Shown piece by piece: positions 16,995 through 25,355 of a DNA stretch of 64,000 bases. Positions within the stretch are counted from its first letter, which is position 1, and every line of letters begins with the position of its first letter. The DNA is from Chitinophaga chungangae (GTDB lineage Bacteria > Bacteroidota > Bacteroidia > Chitinophagales > Chitinophagaceae): NCBI RefSeq assembly GCF_017742215.1, contig NZ_JAGHKP010000003.1, positions 248,001-312,000 on the forward strand. Direction: 5' to 3'. Position numbers and translations under genes: made by a program. The notes under the pieces are model-generated. The model was not told where the DNA came from and did not search any database. It saw only the letters and a list, made by a program, of their open reading frames with translations.

Positions 16995-17849
16995 ATGAAA
17001 CTGATTGCAGACGGCGGGTCTACCAAAGCCAGCTGGTGCCTGGTGAGCCAGGGAGAGGAACCGTTATATTTCAGCACGGAAGGGTATAACCCGTATTATG
17101 TAAACAGTGAATATATTCAACATTCGTTGCACAAAACATTGCCGTCGGCAGTACCGCGCATGGCGGTAACGGAAGTGCATTTTTTCGGCGCAGGCTGCGA
17201 GCCTTCCACGGAAGCGGTGATCGCAAAGGCGCTCCGCGCGTTGTTCGTGAATGCCGCTGTTTCGGTAGGCAGCGATCTGCTGGCCTCCGCCAAAGCGTTG
17301 CTGGGCAACAAGCCCGGTTTCGCGGCTATTCTCGGAACGGGCACGAACACTTGTATGTACGACGGCGAACAGGTCACGCATTCCATCGATCCGCTCGGCT
17401 ATATGCTGGGAGACGAAGGCAGCGGCAGTTACATCGGGAAAAAATTATTGATCGCCTATTGCCGCGAATACCTTCCACCGCATCTTCGCGGCCGGTTTAT
17501 GGCCGTGTACGGTTTAACGAAGGAGCAGATCATGGAGCGGGTGTACAAAGACCCGCTGGCGAACCGCTTCTGCGCGGGTTTTGCGAAATTCGTAAAACAG
17601 CACCTCGACGATGCGTTCATATACCAGCTTGCCTCCGATGCGTTCCACGATTTTTTCCGCGCATTGGTTTGCCAATACCCCGGTTACGCCGATCATACGC
17701 TGAATTGCGCAGGCTCTATCGCTTTTCATTTTGAAGACATCCTGAAAGAAACCGCTGCATCGTACGGCATGGTTACCGGCAGGATCATACAAGACCCGAT
17801 ACAAGGGCTGGCCGGGTATTACCGGCAGCAGGAAGTTATTGGCCAGTAA
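16995..17849 (+). CDS. BadF/BadG-type ATPase, probable amino-sugar (MurNAc/GlcNAc) kinase
   Basis: A 284-residue ASKHA-fold kinase. Phosphate-1 motif IADGGSTKASW (4-14), catalytic-region VGSDLLASAKAL with an Asp at 94, phosphate-2 ILGTGTNT (112-119) and GDEGSGSYIGKK (139-150) are all present. The family includes GlcNAc kinase and the MurNAc kinases (MurK) found beside murQ in other bacteria that import unphosphorylated MurNAc. Since the neighbouring permease is an MFS symporter and not a PTS, the sugar would enter unphosphorylated and need this kinase before MurQ can act. Specificity for MurNAc is inferred from context only. A terminator follows at 17885. Confidence 0.83.
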   Translation: MKLIADGGSTKASWCLVSQGEEPLYFSTEGYNPYYVNSEYIQHSLHKTLPSAVPRMAVTEVHFFGAGCEPSTEAVIAKALRALFVNAAVSVGSDLLASAKALLGNKPGFAAILGTGTNTCMYDGEQVTHSIDPLGYMLGDEGSGSYIGKKLLIAYCREYLPPHLRGRFMAVYGLTKEQIMERVYKDPLANRFCAGFAKFVKQHLDDAFIYQLASDAFHDFFRALVCQYPGYADHTLNCAGSIAFHFEDILKETAASYGMVTGRIIQDPIQGLAGYYRQQEVIGQ

Positions 17850-17884
17850 ATAACCCGTTCCATCGCGTTTTATCCCTATGCCAT

Positions 17885-17910
17885 GGCCGTGCAGTGTTTG
17901 CACGGCCTTT
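17885..17910 (+). terminator. Terminator hairpin after the kinase gene
   Basis: Eight-base perfect stem (GGCCGTGC with GCACGGCC) and a seven-base loop, followed by a short TTTA. It lies between the kinase stop and the AraC-family start and closes the susC-to-kinase run. It also argues against an upstream start for the next gene. Confidence 0.7.
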
Positions 17911-17987
17911 ACGGGCTGCTGTTTCCGCGGTTTGTTAAGTCCCGGGAGTTTTTTATTTTGTCAGCCCCGACCCGGGGAACCGCGATT

Positions 17988-18857
17988 ATGCCTGTCCGTT
18001 TGTTAAAACAGTCCTTTTCGCTGCTTCATGCCAGCCGTGTAAAACTTGACCGCAAGTGGAACTACCGGAACGTGATCAGCCCGTACTACCGTCTGTATTT
18101 TATAGACGAAGGGGAAGGCGTGGTTTCGGGCGCGGGGCACGAACTTAAGCTGGAAGCGGGTTTCATGTACCTGGTGCCGAGTTTTACCTTGTGCAGTCTT
18201 TATTGCGAAGAATACCTCAGCCAGTTTTTTATACAATTCTTTGAAGAATCGCCGGACGGCGCTTCCCTGTTCCAGCATCACCGCGCCCCGATGAAAGTGC
18301 AGGCTTCGCCGGCAGACAGCGCGCTTTTCCAGAGAATGCTCGCCATCAATCCCGGCAGGGGGATCAGCGGGTCAGACGATCCGCGGGCGTACGAAAAAAG
18401 CGTGTATTACCGGCAATGCCAGGAATTGAATAACCACCAAAGCACGGCGGCCTTTCTCGAAACGCAGGGCATTATCCTGCAGCTGCTTTCCCGTTTCCTG
18501 GACGCGGTAGACCAATACCAGCCGGCCGAGCGCATCCCGCTGAAAGTACTGGAAGCCATGCGGTATATCCAGCTTCATCTCGATCAGCCCGTCACCATCG
18601 CGCAGCTGGCCGGCAGGGCCAACCTGCACCCGGATTATTTTTCCCGCCGTTTCCTGGAACATACGGGGGAAAGGCCGCTGGCCTATCTTCACACCAAACG
18701 GATCGAACGCGCGCAATACCTGATCGCCAGCACTGAATTGCCTTACGCACAGATCGCCGCGGAAACGGGGTTCGACAATCTCCCGCATTTCTCGCGCGTC
18801 TTCAAAAAGATCACCGGTTTTACCCCCGGCCAATACCGGAAACAGGATTTCCGTTAG
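17988..18857 (+). CDS. AraC-family transcriptional regulator
   Basis: A 289-residue regulator: an N-terminal cupin-like ligand domain (about 10-160; DEGEGVVSGAGHELKLEAGFMYLVPSF) and a C-terminal double helix-turn-helix (about 185-287). The latter includes VTIAQLAGRANLHPDYFSRRFLEHTG, RIERAQYLIASTELPYAQIAAETGF and HFSRVFKKITGFTPGQYRK. ATG 17988 is chosen because an in-frame ATG at 17883 lies within the terminator hairpin of the previous gene. It is transcribed in the same direction as, and just before, the GH29 fucosidase gene, which is a reasonable but unproven target. Confidence 0.87.
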   Translation: MPVRLLKQSFSLLHASRVKLDRKWNYRNVISPYYRLYFIDEGEGVVSGAGHELKLEAGFMYLVPSFTLCSLYCEEYLSQFFIQFFEESPDGASLFQHHRAPMKVQASPADSALFQRMLAINPGRGISGSDDPRAYEKSVYYRQCQELNNHQSTAAFLETQGIILQLLSRFLDAVDQYQPAERIPLKVLEAMRYIQLHLDQPVTIAQLAGRANLHPDYFSRRFLEHTGERPLAYLHTKRIERAQYLIASTELPYAQIAAETGFDNLPHFSRVFKKITGFTPGQYRKQDFR

Positions 18858-18913
18858 TCGGATTTATATAAAACAAAGTCTTATTCGGGCATGGGCGGCG
18901 GCCGCCCGCTGGT

Positions 18914-18921
18914 TACCTTTG
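18914..18921 (+). promoter_or_regulatory. Candidate -7 element (TACCTTTG) for the GH29 gene
   Basis: Fits TAnnTTTG and lies 22 bases upstream of the ATG at 18944. No clear -33 element was identified. Confidence 0.45.
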
Positions 18922-18943
18922 AAGAAGCTAAAAACGACCTGTC

Positions 18944-20578
18944 ATGCACAGAAGGGACCTCGTAAAACAACTCGGTTTGTCATTGCCGGCATACCTGCTT
19001 TCAAAAAACAGCAGCGCATCGTTCCTCCGGGCTTTTGCCCCGCCGGGGCCTTTTACGGCGTCCTGGGAATCGTTGCGGAAATATACGGTGCCCGATTGGT
19101 ACCGCAATGCCAAGTTCGGCATCTGGGCGCATTGGGGGCCGCAATGCGAGCCGGAATACGGCGACTGGTACGCCCGCGGCATGTACCAGGAAGGCAGCGG
19201 CCAGTACAAATATCATCTCGGGAAATACGGCCACCCTTCGAAGTTCGGTTTCAAAGATGTGATCCATCAATGGAAAGCGGACAAATGGGAGCCCGACGAA
19301 CTTGTTTCGCTTTACAAACGCGTAGGCGCAAAATATTTTTTTGCGATGGCCAATCACCACGATAACCTCGACCTGTGGGATTCTAGCCACCAACCCTGGA
19401 ACTCCGTGAAAGTAGGGCCGAAAAAAGACATCATCGGCGGATGGGCGAAAGCTGCCAAAAAACACGGTCTTCCTTTCGGCGTAAGCGTACATGCCGCCCA
19501 TACCTGGACCTGGTTTGAAGTGGCGCAGGGCGCAGACAAACAGGGCGCGATGGCAGGCATCCCCTACGATGGCCGGCTGACCAGGGCGGACGGGAAAGGG
19601 CAATGGTGGGAAGGCCTCGACCCGCAAGACCTCTACGCGCAAAACCACCCGCTCAGCGAAAGCGGCGAAAACAAAAATTCCGGAACACAATGGGCCTGGG
19701 GCAATGGCGCGTCGATCCCTTCGGAGGCGTATTGCCAGCGGTTTTTACAAAGAACTATGGAGCTGATCGACAAATACGAGCCGGAGCTGCTTTATTTCGA
19801 CGATACGGTGCTGCCTTTGTATCCTTTCAGCAATGTGGGATTGCAGCTCGCTGCGCATCATTACAATAAAAGCATGCAACGCAATAAAGGAAAACTGCAG
19901 GGCGTGGTGAACGGAAAAGTATTGAATGAAATGCAGCGCCAATGCCTGGTGTGGGACATTGAAAGAGGCCAGAGCAACCGGATAGAGCCGTTTACCTGGC
20001 AAACGGATACTTGCATCGGCGGATGGCATTACGATAAAAGGGTGTACGACAACAAACGGTACAAAACTGCCAAAACGGTGGTGCAAACACTGGTGGATAT
20101 CGTGAGCAAAAACGGCAACCTGCTGCTGAATATACCGGTGAAAGGAGACGGCAGCATCGACGACCAGGAAAAAAATATCCTCGAGGAGGTAGCCGCCTGG
20201 ATGAAGGTCAATTCCGAATGTATTTACGATACCAGGCCCTGGAAAGTGTTCGGCGAAGGCCCGGCCATGGAAGGCGCCGCGCCGATCGCGGAGCAAGGCT
20301 TTAATGAAGGGAAAGGAAAACCGCTGGGCGATGCGGACATCCGTTTTATCACGAAGGGCGACGTGCTGTACGCCGTGGTATTCGGCTGGCCCGCAAGCGG
20401 CGTGGTGGAAGTGAAAAGCCTGGCGGCCGGCAATACGCTCAGGCCGCAGGCTGTCAGCAAAATAAGTTTGTTGGGAGGCGGGCCATTATCTTTCAGCAGC
20501 GGCAACGATGCGTTGCGCATCACGCTGCCGGGCAACCGGCCCGCACTGGATTATGCAGTAGTGCTGAAGATCGTATAA
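18944..20578 (+). CDS. GH29 alpha-L-fucosidase
   Basis: A 544-residue glycoside hydrolase of family 29, which releases alpha-linked L-fucose. The N-terminus MHRRDLVKQLGLSLPAYLL looks like a twin-arginine-type export signal. The TIM-barrel (about 45-400) shows the family features WYRNAKFGIWAHWGP, KRVGAKYFFAMANHHDN, and ELLYFDDTVLP where the catalytic aspartate of GH29 enzymes is expected (usually WFD in relatives). LLLNIPVKGDGSID is another strong GH29 mark, followed by a C-terminal beta-sandwich. It is convergent with the phosphoesterase gene, four bases apart. The fucose link to the aldo/keto reductase and enolase-type genes about 10 kb downstream is inference. Confidence 0.88.
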   Translation: MHRRDLVKQLGLSLPAYLLSKNSSASFLRAFAPPGPFTASWESLRKYTVPDWYRNAKFGIWAHWGPQCEPEYGDWYARGMYQEGSGQYKYHLGKYGHPSKFGFKDVIHQWKADKWEPDELVSLYKRVGAKYFFAMANHHDNLDLWDSSHQPWNSVKVGPKKDIIGGWAKAAKKHGLPFGVSVHAAHTWTWFEVAQGADKQGAMAGIPYDGRLTRADGKGQWWEGLDPQDLYAQNHPLSESGENKNSGTQWAWGNGASIPSEAYCQRFLQRTMELIDKYEPELLYFDDTVLPLYPFSNVGLQLAAHHYNKSMQRNKGKLQGVVNGKVLNEMQRQCLVWDIERGQSNRIEPFTWQTDTCIGGWHYDKRVYDNKRYKTAKTVVQTLVDIVSKNGNLLLNIPVKGDGSIDDQEKNILEEVAAWMKVNSECIYDTRPWKVFGEGPAMEGAAPIAEQGFNEGKGKPLGDADIRFITKGDVLYAVVFGWPASGVVEVKSLAAGNTLRPQAVSKISLLGGGPLSFSSGNDALRITLPGNRPALDYAVVLKIV

Positions 20579-20582
20579 CCGT

Positions 20583-21755
20583 TTATTTCGACGGCGAAAG
20601 CGTGACCGCATCGATCTTTTTCCCTTCGAGATTAAACACTTCGATCTGCAATTGCTGCTTGTCCGCTTTCGCTTTGATGATAGAAGTATTACTGTTCACC
20701 AGCACCGGGAAACGCCATGCGCCCGCTTCGGGAGCGCGTTTTACGTTCCTGTGCAAATGCCCGCACAGCATGATCTGCGCGCCGGCTTCATTGAGCAGCG
20801 GCACGAATTTTTCCGCTACTTCTTTTTCGCCGTGCCAGCCGCCGAACGGCGGAATATGCCCCACCACTACTTTGTACGGCGCCTCGGTGTATTCCGGCCG
20901 TTTGAGCGCTTCTTTCAGCCAGGTGGCCTGTTCCGTGCGGTATGCGTCGTAATCGGCGATGCCGGTGTATTCGATGTCTGAATCGGGTTTGTCTTCGCCC
21001 GTGTCCAGCACTACGAAACAAACCGGCCCGGTGCGGAGGAGATAATACAGTTTGCCGGTTTCGGTAGGGAAGTAACGGGGAAATTCGGCGGCGAACTCAC
21101 CCCGCGTTTCATGGTTTCCACGGGCGTAATACATGGGGATGCGGCCCGCAAAAATGCTGTCTGCCGTGTCCATGAACGAAGTGAAGATCTGTTCTTCGCT
21201 GCGGGAGTTGTTTTGCATATCGCCGTTGAAGAATACCAGCTGGTTGTTTTTCCAGTCTACCTGGCCGAGCAGCGTTCGGATAACGTCGTTTTTCTGGTGC
21301 ATGTCGTTGATAATGGCGAATTGCACCTGTTCCGCTTTGGTATCGTTAGTAGCGAACACGGGGAGCTGGGCCCTGAAAACCTCGCTGGCCGCGATGTTTC
21401 CGTATTTAACGATGTAACTCTGGTGGCTGAGCACTTCCTGCGTATAAACCCTGTAACGGTACCTGGTGGCTGGTTTCAGGCCGTCGATCCGTACGTTGTG
21501 AACGGTCGATTCGGTTTTGATGCCATGTTCGGCCGCAAAATATTTCGGGCGTTCGGTGGCGTAGAAGTGCGTGCTGTCCGCCGGCGCCAGCTCCACCCAT
21601 GCGATGGCTTTTTTGTTGGTCGTCCAGACGATATTCACGCCGGTTTCGCCTAAAGCCTGCAGGTATGGGCCGTGCGTGATTTTGAAGTTTTCCTGGGAAT
21701 AGGAGAATAACGGCGTTAATGCGAACGCCATGAGTAGCAATAAATAATTTTTCAT
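20583..21755 (-). CDS. Secreted metallophosphoesterase with purple-acid-phosphatase N-domain
   Basis: A 390-residue exported protein. The signal peptide (MKNYLLLLMAFALTPLFSYSQ) sets the start at 21755; the frame continues upstream but without family features. A fibronectin-like purple-acid-phosphatase N-domain (about 25-125; ITHGPYLQALGETGVNIVWTT, ATRYRYRVYT) is followed by a calcineurin-like domain with IINDMHQKNDVI, VFFNGDMQNN, YARGNHETRG, VVGHIPPFGGWHGE and LCGHLHRN. These carry the two-metal-site Asp, Asn and His residues. The first metal motif is ND.H and not the usual GD.H. The substrate cannot be told. Confidence 0.85.
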   Translation of the reverse strand: MKNYLLLLMAFALTPLFSYSQENFKITHGPYLQALGETGVNIVWTTNKKAIAWVELAPADSTHFYATERPKYFAAEHGIKTESTVHNVRIDGLKPATRYRYRVYTQEVLSHQSYIVKYGNIAASEVFRAQLPVFATNDTKAEQVQFAIINDMHQKNDVIRTLLGQVDWKNNQLVFFNGDMQNNSRSEEQIFTSFMDTADSIFAGRIPMYYARGNHETRGEFAAEFPRYFPTETGKLYYLLRTGPVCFVVLDTGEDKPDSDIEYTGIADYDAYRTEQATWLKEALKRPEYTEAPYKVVVGHIPPFGGWHGEKEVAEKFVPLLNEAGAQIMLCGHLHRNVKRAPEAGAWRFPVLVNSNTSIIKAKADKQQLQIEVFNLEGKKIDAVTLSPSK

Positions 21756-21948
21756 CACCGGAATATTGGTTCGTAATGGAGCAAACAAGATAATACATAA
21801 TCCCCTGGAATCCGAACATCCGGCAAACAACCGGTTGTAATAAGGGCTAAATGCGCCGTCCTTAAAATATTTCAGCCGCAAAGTTTTTAATTTTTTAATA
21901 TTGACCCACTCTTTGATAAGCGCGAATATTAATATAACAGTAGAACAA

Positions 21949-24561
21949 ATGATTAAATTTCCTCTTGCCCTGATCTCTTCAGTATCATTATTGATCGGGG
22001 CAACCAGCTACTTTGGAGACAACGGGAACGATACTTTGCCCAACCCGCCCGACCTGACCATCACACGTTTTTCCGGCCCGGATGTAACGCCCAGCCCTGC
22101 CTGCCTGGCGGTGGCGCCTACCGGCGAAGTGTTCGTAGGCGTGGATATGATCGGTTCCCTGGGGAAAGACCCCGGGAAAGGCCGCGTGCTGAAACTGATC
22201 GACCGGGACAACGACGGCAAAATGGACGAACATACCGAATTTGCGGTGGTAGACAATCCCCGCGGCATCCTGGTGCTGGGCAGCAAAGTGTATGTGCTGC
22301 ATACCACGTTTTCCCCTGAAAGCGGCAAAGCTACCGGTATGGCGCTCGTGGTTTTTGAGGATAAAGACGGGGATGGAAAGGCTGACGGGCCTGCCCAGCC
22401 GCTGATCGAACATCTCAGCAATACCAAATACATCCAGGAACGTGGTACCGACCATGCCACCAACGGCATCCGGATGGGCATCGACGGCTGGATCTACATT
22501 GCCGTGGGTGATTTCGGGTTTCACAACGCCACCGACCGCTCCGGCCAAAAACTGACCATGCTGGGAGGCGGCATCGTAAGGGTACGCCCTGACGGTACCG
22601 AAATGGAGATCTATACGCATGGCACGCGCAACGTGTACGATGTGGCCATCGATCCTTACATGAACGTTTTTACGAGGGAAAATACCAACGACGGCGGCGG
22701 CTGGAACGTGCGGTTCTCGCATCATATCCAGACCGGCGAATATGGTTATCCTGTATTGTTCCAGCATTTCACAGACGAGATATTGCCCGCACTGGTAGAC
22801 GTTGGCGGCGGATCGGGCACCGGCGCGCTGTTTATGGCGGAGCCGAACTGGCCTGAGAAATACAACAACGTTCCCATGATGGCGGACTGGGGCCGCAGCA
22901 TGTTGTACATGCACCGGGTAACACCCGATGGGCCCACCTTCACCCAGAAAGAAGAAGAATTCCTGGCCCTGCCGCAGATCACCGACCTCGACGTGGACGG
23001 TTCCGGCCGGCTTTTCCTTTCCGCATGGGACGGTGCGGGATATTCCGGCAGCCCCAGCAAAGGATATGTGATCCGCGCGGTGCCTGAAAACTGGGCTTAC
23101 AAAGCGTTTCCCGACCTGGCGAAGGTTTCGGTGGAAGAGCTCGCGCAATTATTGTCTTCCGCAAGCGCGGTGGCACGGCTGAACGCTTCGCAGGAACTGG
23201 TTTCGCGCAACAACGCACAGGCAGCCTCTGCTGCGCTGGCAGTCGCTTCCGATGCAACGTTACCGTTATACGCCCGCGTGGCCGGTATTTACACTTATGC
23301 GCAGGCCACGGGAGCAGAAGGTATTCCAGCACTGACGGCGCTCACGAAAGACGCGGCTGTAAAAGAACACGCATTGCGGGCCTTGACGGACCGTAAAGCC
23401 ATACTTGCCGGTGTTTCCGAAGATCTTTTCCTCGAAAGCCTGAAAGATTCGTCTGCACGCGTCCGCGCCGCCGCAATCATCGGGCTGGGCCGTTTGGGCC
23501 GCGAAGAAGCGGCGCAGGCATTGCTTCAAACCAAAGTACCCGCTTCGTTTGCAGCGCCCGCCAAAAATGTGGAAGGCCCGCACGCTACGCCCAACGCCGC
23601 TATCGTGCTGCCGCACCTGGCCGTTCGGGCATTGGTGAGCCTTCATGCCGTAGACGCCGCCGTAACGGGGATCAGCGGTGAAAATGGAACGCTCGCATTG
23701 TGGGCATTGCGTTACATGCACGATACAAAAGCCGTGAATGGCCTGATCGCCGCTTACGGACAGTCAAAAAATGAAAAACTGAAAAGACAGATACTGGTTA
23801 CGCTGGCGCGCCTCTACAAAAAAGAGGACGCTTACGACGCTTCCTGGTGGTGGGGCACACGGCCCGATTCGCATGGCCCGTATTATAAAGCCGTGCTGTG
23901 GGAAGGATCGCCCGCCATCGAAAAATTCCTGAAAAAGGAAGCCCTGAAAGTTCCCGCGAAAAAGCCGTTCTTCATCGACCTGAACGAACGCAACAGGATG
24001 GAGATCGCGGCATTCGCGGCGCCAAAGAAAAAGGAAACACCGGTAGCCAAAGAGCCGAAAGTAGACCTTGAAAAAATAAAAAGCAAAAAAGGCCAGGTCG
24101 GCAAATCCTCTATCGAAGACGTATTGCTGGCGATCAACAAACTGAAAGGCGATCCTTCCAAAGGCAAGCTGCTTTTCACCAGCCAGGGCTGCGTTGCCTG
24201 TCATAGCATCAACAAAGGCGATAAAATGAAAGGGCCTTTTATGGGGCAGATCGGATCGATCATGAACCGCGAGCAGATCACCGAATCCATCCTCAAACCC
24301 AACGCTTCCATTTCCCAGGGTTTCGCCACGGTAACGATCACCGCGAAAGGCAACAAAAGCTACATGGGATTTGTGACGGAAGAAACTGCGGCGCGCGTGG
24401 TATTGAGAGACATCGGCGGAAATGTGTACACGGTGAAGACCAGCGACATTATTTCCCGCAAGGAAATGAAAAACTCGATGATGCCGGCGGGCTTAGCCAA
24501 TGCATTGTCTTACGACGAACTGGCGTCGCTGGTTACTTTCCTGGCCCAGCAGAAGAAATAG
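21949..24561 (+). CDS. Exported propeller/HEAT/cytochrome c protein (dehydrogenase-like)
   Basis: An 870-residue exported protein. ATG 21949 gives the signal segment MIKFPLALISSVSLLIGA. Domains in order: a sugar-dehydrogenase-like beta-propeller (about 35-390) with calcium-type loops such as DRDNDGKMDE and DKDGDGKADG; HEAT-like helical repeats (about 400-680); a lysine-rich linker; and a class I cytochrome c-type domain with one CVACH heme site near residue 748. This architecture is common in Planctomycetes/Verrucomicrobia and Bacteroidota as putative membrane-bound or periplasmic dehydrogenases, though most have no known substrate. A second protein of the same design lies at 34589. A terminator follows. 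Confidence 0.8.
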   Translation: MIKFPLALISSVSLLIGATSYFGDNGNDTLPNPPDLTITRFSGPDVTPSPACLAVAPTGEVFVGVDMIGSLGKDPGKGRVLKLIDRDNDGKMDEHTEFAVVDNPRGILVLGSKVYVLHTTFSPESGKATGMALVVFEDKDGDGKADGPAQPLIEHLSNTKYIQERGTDHATNGIRMGIDGWIYIAVGDFGFHNATDRSGQKLTMLGGGIVRVRPDGTEMEIYTHGTRNVYDVAIDPYMNVFTRENTNDGGGWNVRFSHHIQTGEYGYPVLFQHFTDEILPALVDVGGGSGTGALFMAEPNWPEKYNNVPMMADWGRSMLYMHRVTPDGPTFTQKEEEFLALPQITDLDVDGSGRLFLSAWDGAGYSGSPSKGYVIRAVPENWAYKAFPDLAKVSVEELAQLLSSASAVARLNASQELVSRNNAQAASAALAVASDATLPLYARVAGIYTYAQATGAEGIPALTALTKDAAVKEHALRALTDRKAILAGVSEDLFLESLKDSSARVRAAAIIGLGRLGREEAAQALLQTKVPASFAAPAKNVEGPHATPNAAIVLPHLAVRALVSLHAVDAAVTGISGENGTLALWALRYMHDTKAVNGLIAAYGQSKNEKLKRQILVTLARLYKKEDAYDASWWWGTRPDSHGPYYKAVLWEGSPAIEKFLKKEALKVPAKKPFFIDLNERNRMEIAAFAAPKKKETPVAKEPKVDLEKIKSKKGQVGKSSIEDVLLAINKLKGDPSKGKLLFTSQGCVACHSINKGDKMKGPFMGQIGSIMNREQITESILKPNASISQGFATVTITAKGNKSYMGFVTEETAARVVLRDIGGNVYTVKTSDIISRKEMKNSMMPAGLANALSYDELASLVTFLAQQKK

Positions 24562-24584
24562 AACGACTTTTTTAAAAATACGAG

Positions 24585-24622
24585 AGCCATCAAATGCCTT
24601 ACGGGTGTTTGGTGGCTTTTTT
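24585..24622 (+). terminator. Rho-independent terminator after the cytochrome-type gene
   Basis: Ten-base stem (AGCCATCAAA with TTTGGTGGCT, one wobble) followed by six T residues. Confidence 0.8.
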
Positions 24623-24672
24623 ATATGGAAACCGGGTCGTAATTTCAATTGGACTAACCAATACAACTATCC

Positions 24673-25290
24673 ATGCAAAAGACCGGAACGATACGCCACA
24701 TGGCAATTATTATTGTACTGAGTGTAGTGAGTATGATTGCAAAGGGTCAAAATGTAAAAGACCGCGTGTTTAAATTTATGACATCTCGGTATCAGGTATC
24801 GTTTTCTATCCCTCCGGATTATGTTGAAGCTGATTCGGGTTTTCGTTTTGTGTGCAGTGATTCGCAACTAACTAATGCGATAGTTTATTCCATTATCAGG
24901 AAAGACAGTTCAGTGAAAATCGGGTTTTCGTTCGTTGAGGTGCCGGATAACAAAACGTATGAAACTTTAAAATTGCGCTATCCTGGCATGAGCAATCACC
25001 CTCCAAATAAAAACTACCTGAGATCAGCGCTGGTTAAGGCGGATACGATAGGTTCAGCCATAAAATATTACGATGATGCTTATGCTAAAAATGCGTTTAA
25101 TGCCGATCACGCCCTTTCGCTTTCCAGGGCCTGCATTGTTCCGTATCTTATCTGGAATCACAATAGGATCGTTCATATAGCTAAAGACGATAGGTGTCAT
25201 ATCGAGATATCTTATTTTTTTACGGAAGCGGCATCTAAAACGATGTATGAGGAAATAGAAAGAACCGAAAAGATGATACGATTCGATTAA
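24673..25290 (+). CDS. Exported protein of unknown function, AT-rich
   Basis: A 205-residue protein not recognised. It has an N-terminal signal peptide (hydrophobic MAIIIVLSVVSMIAKGQ; either ATG 24673 or 24703 could start it). The rest is a mix of short strands and charged helices with no motif known to me. Its base composition is visibly more AT-rich than the flanking genes (many AAA, ATA, TTT codons), which may mean recent acquisition. It stands alone between a terminator and the DHA2 transporter gene. Confidence 0.6.
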   Translation: MQKTGTIRHMAIIIVLSVVSMIAKGQNVKDRVFKFMTSRYQVSFSIPPDYVEADSGFRFVCSDSQLTNAIVYSIIRKDSSVKIGFSFVEVPDNKTYETLKLRYPGMSNHPPNKNYLRSALVKADTIGSAIKYYDDAYAKNAFNADHALSLSRACIVPYLIWNHNRIVHIAKDDRCHIEISYFFTEAASKTMYEEIERTEKMIRFD

Positions 25291-25355
25291 CAGATGATCG
25301 TTGCTGAAGTGGTTTGTGCTGCTGGTCTCAATCTGTTTTCTTAACTTCAGACACT

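Noticed and set aside
17883..17987. Upstream start for the AraC-family gene
   Set aside because: This stretch contains the terminator hairpin of the kinase gene; the family-like protein begins at ATG 17988.
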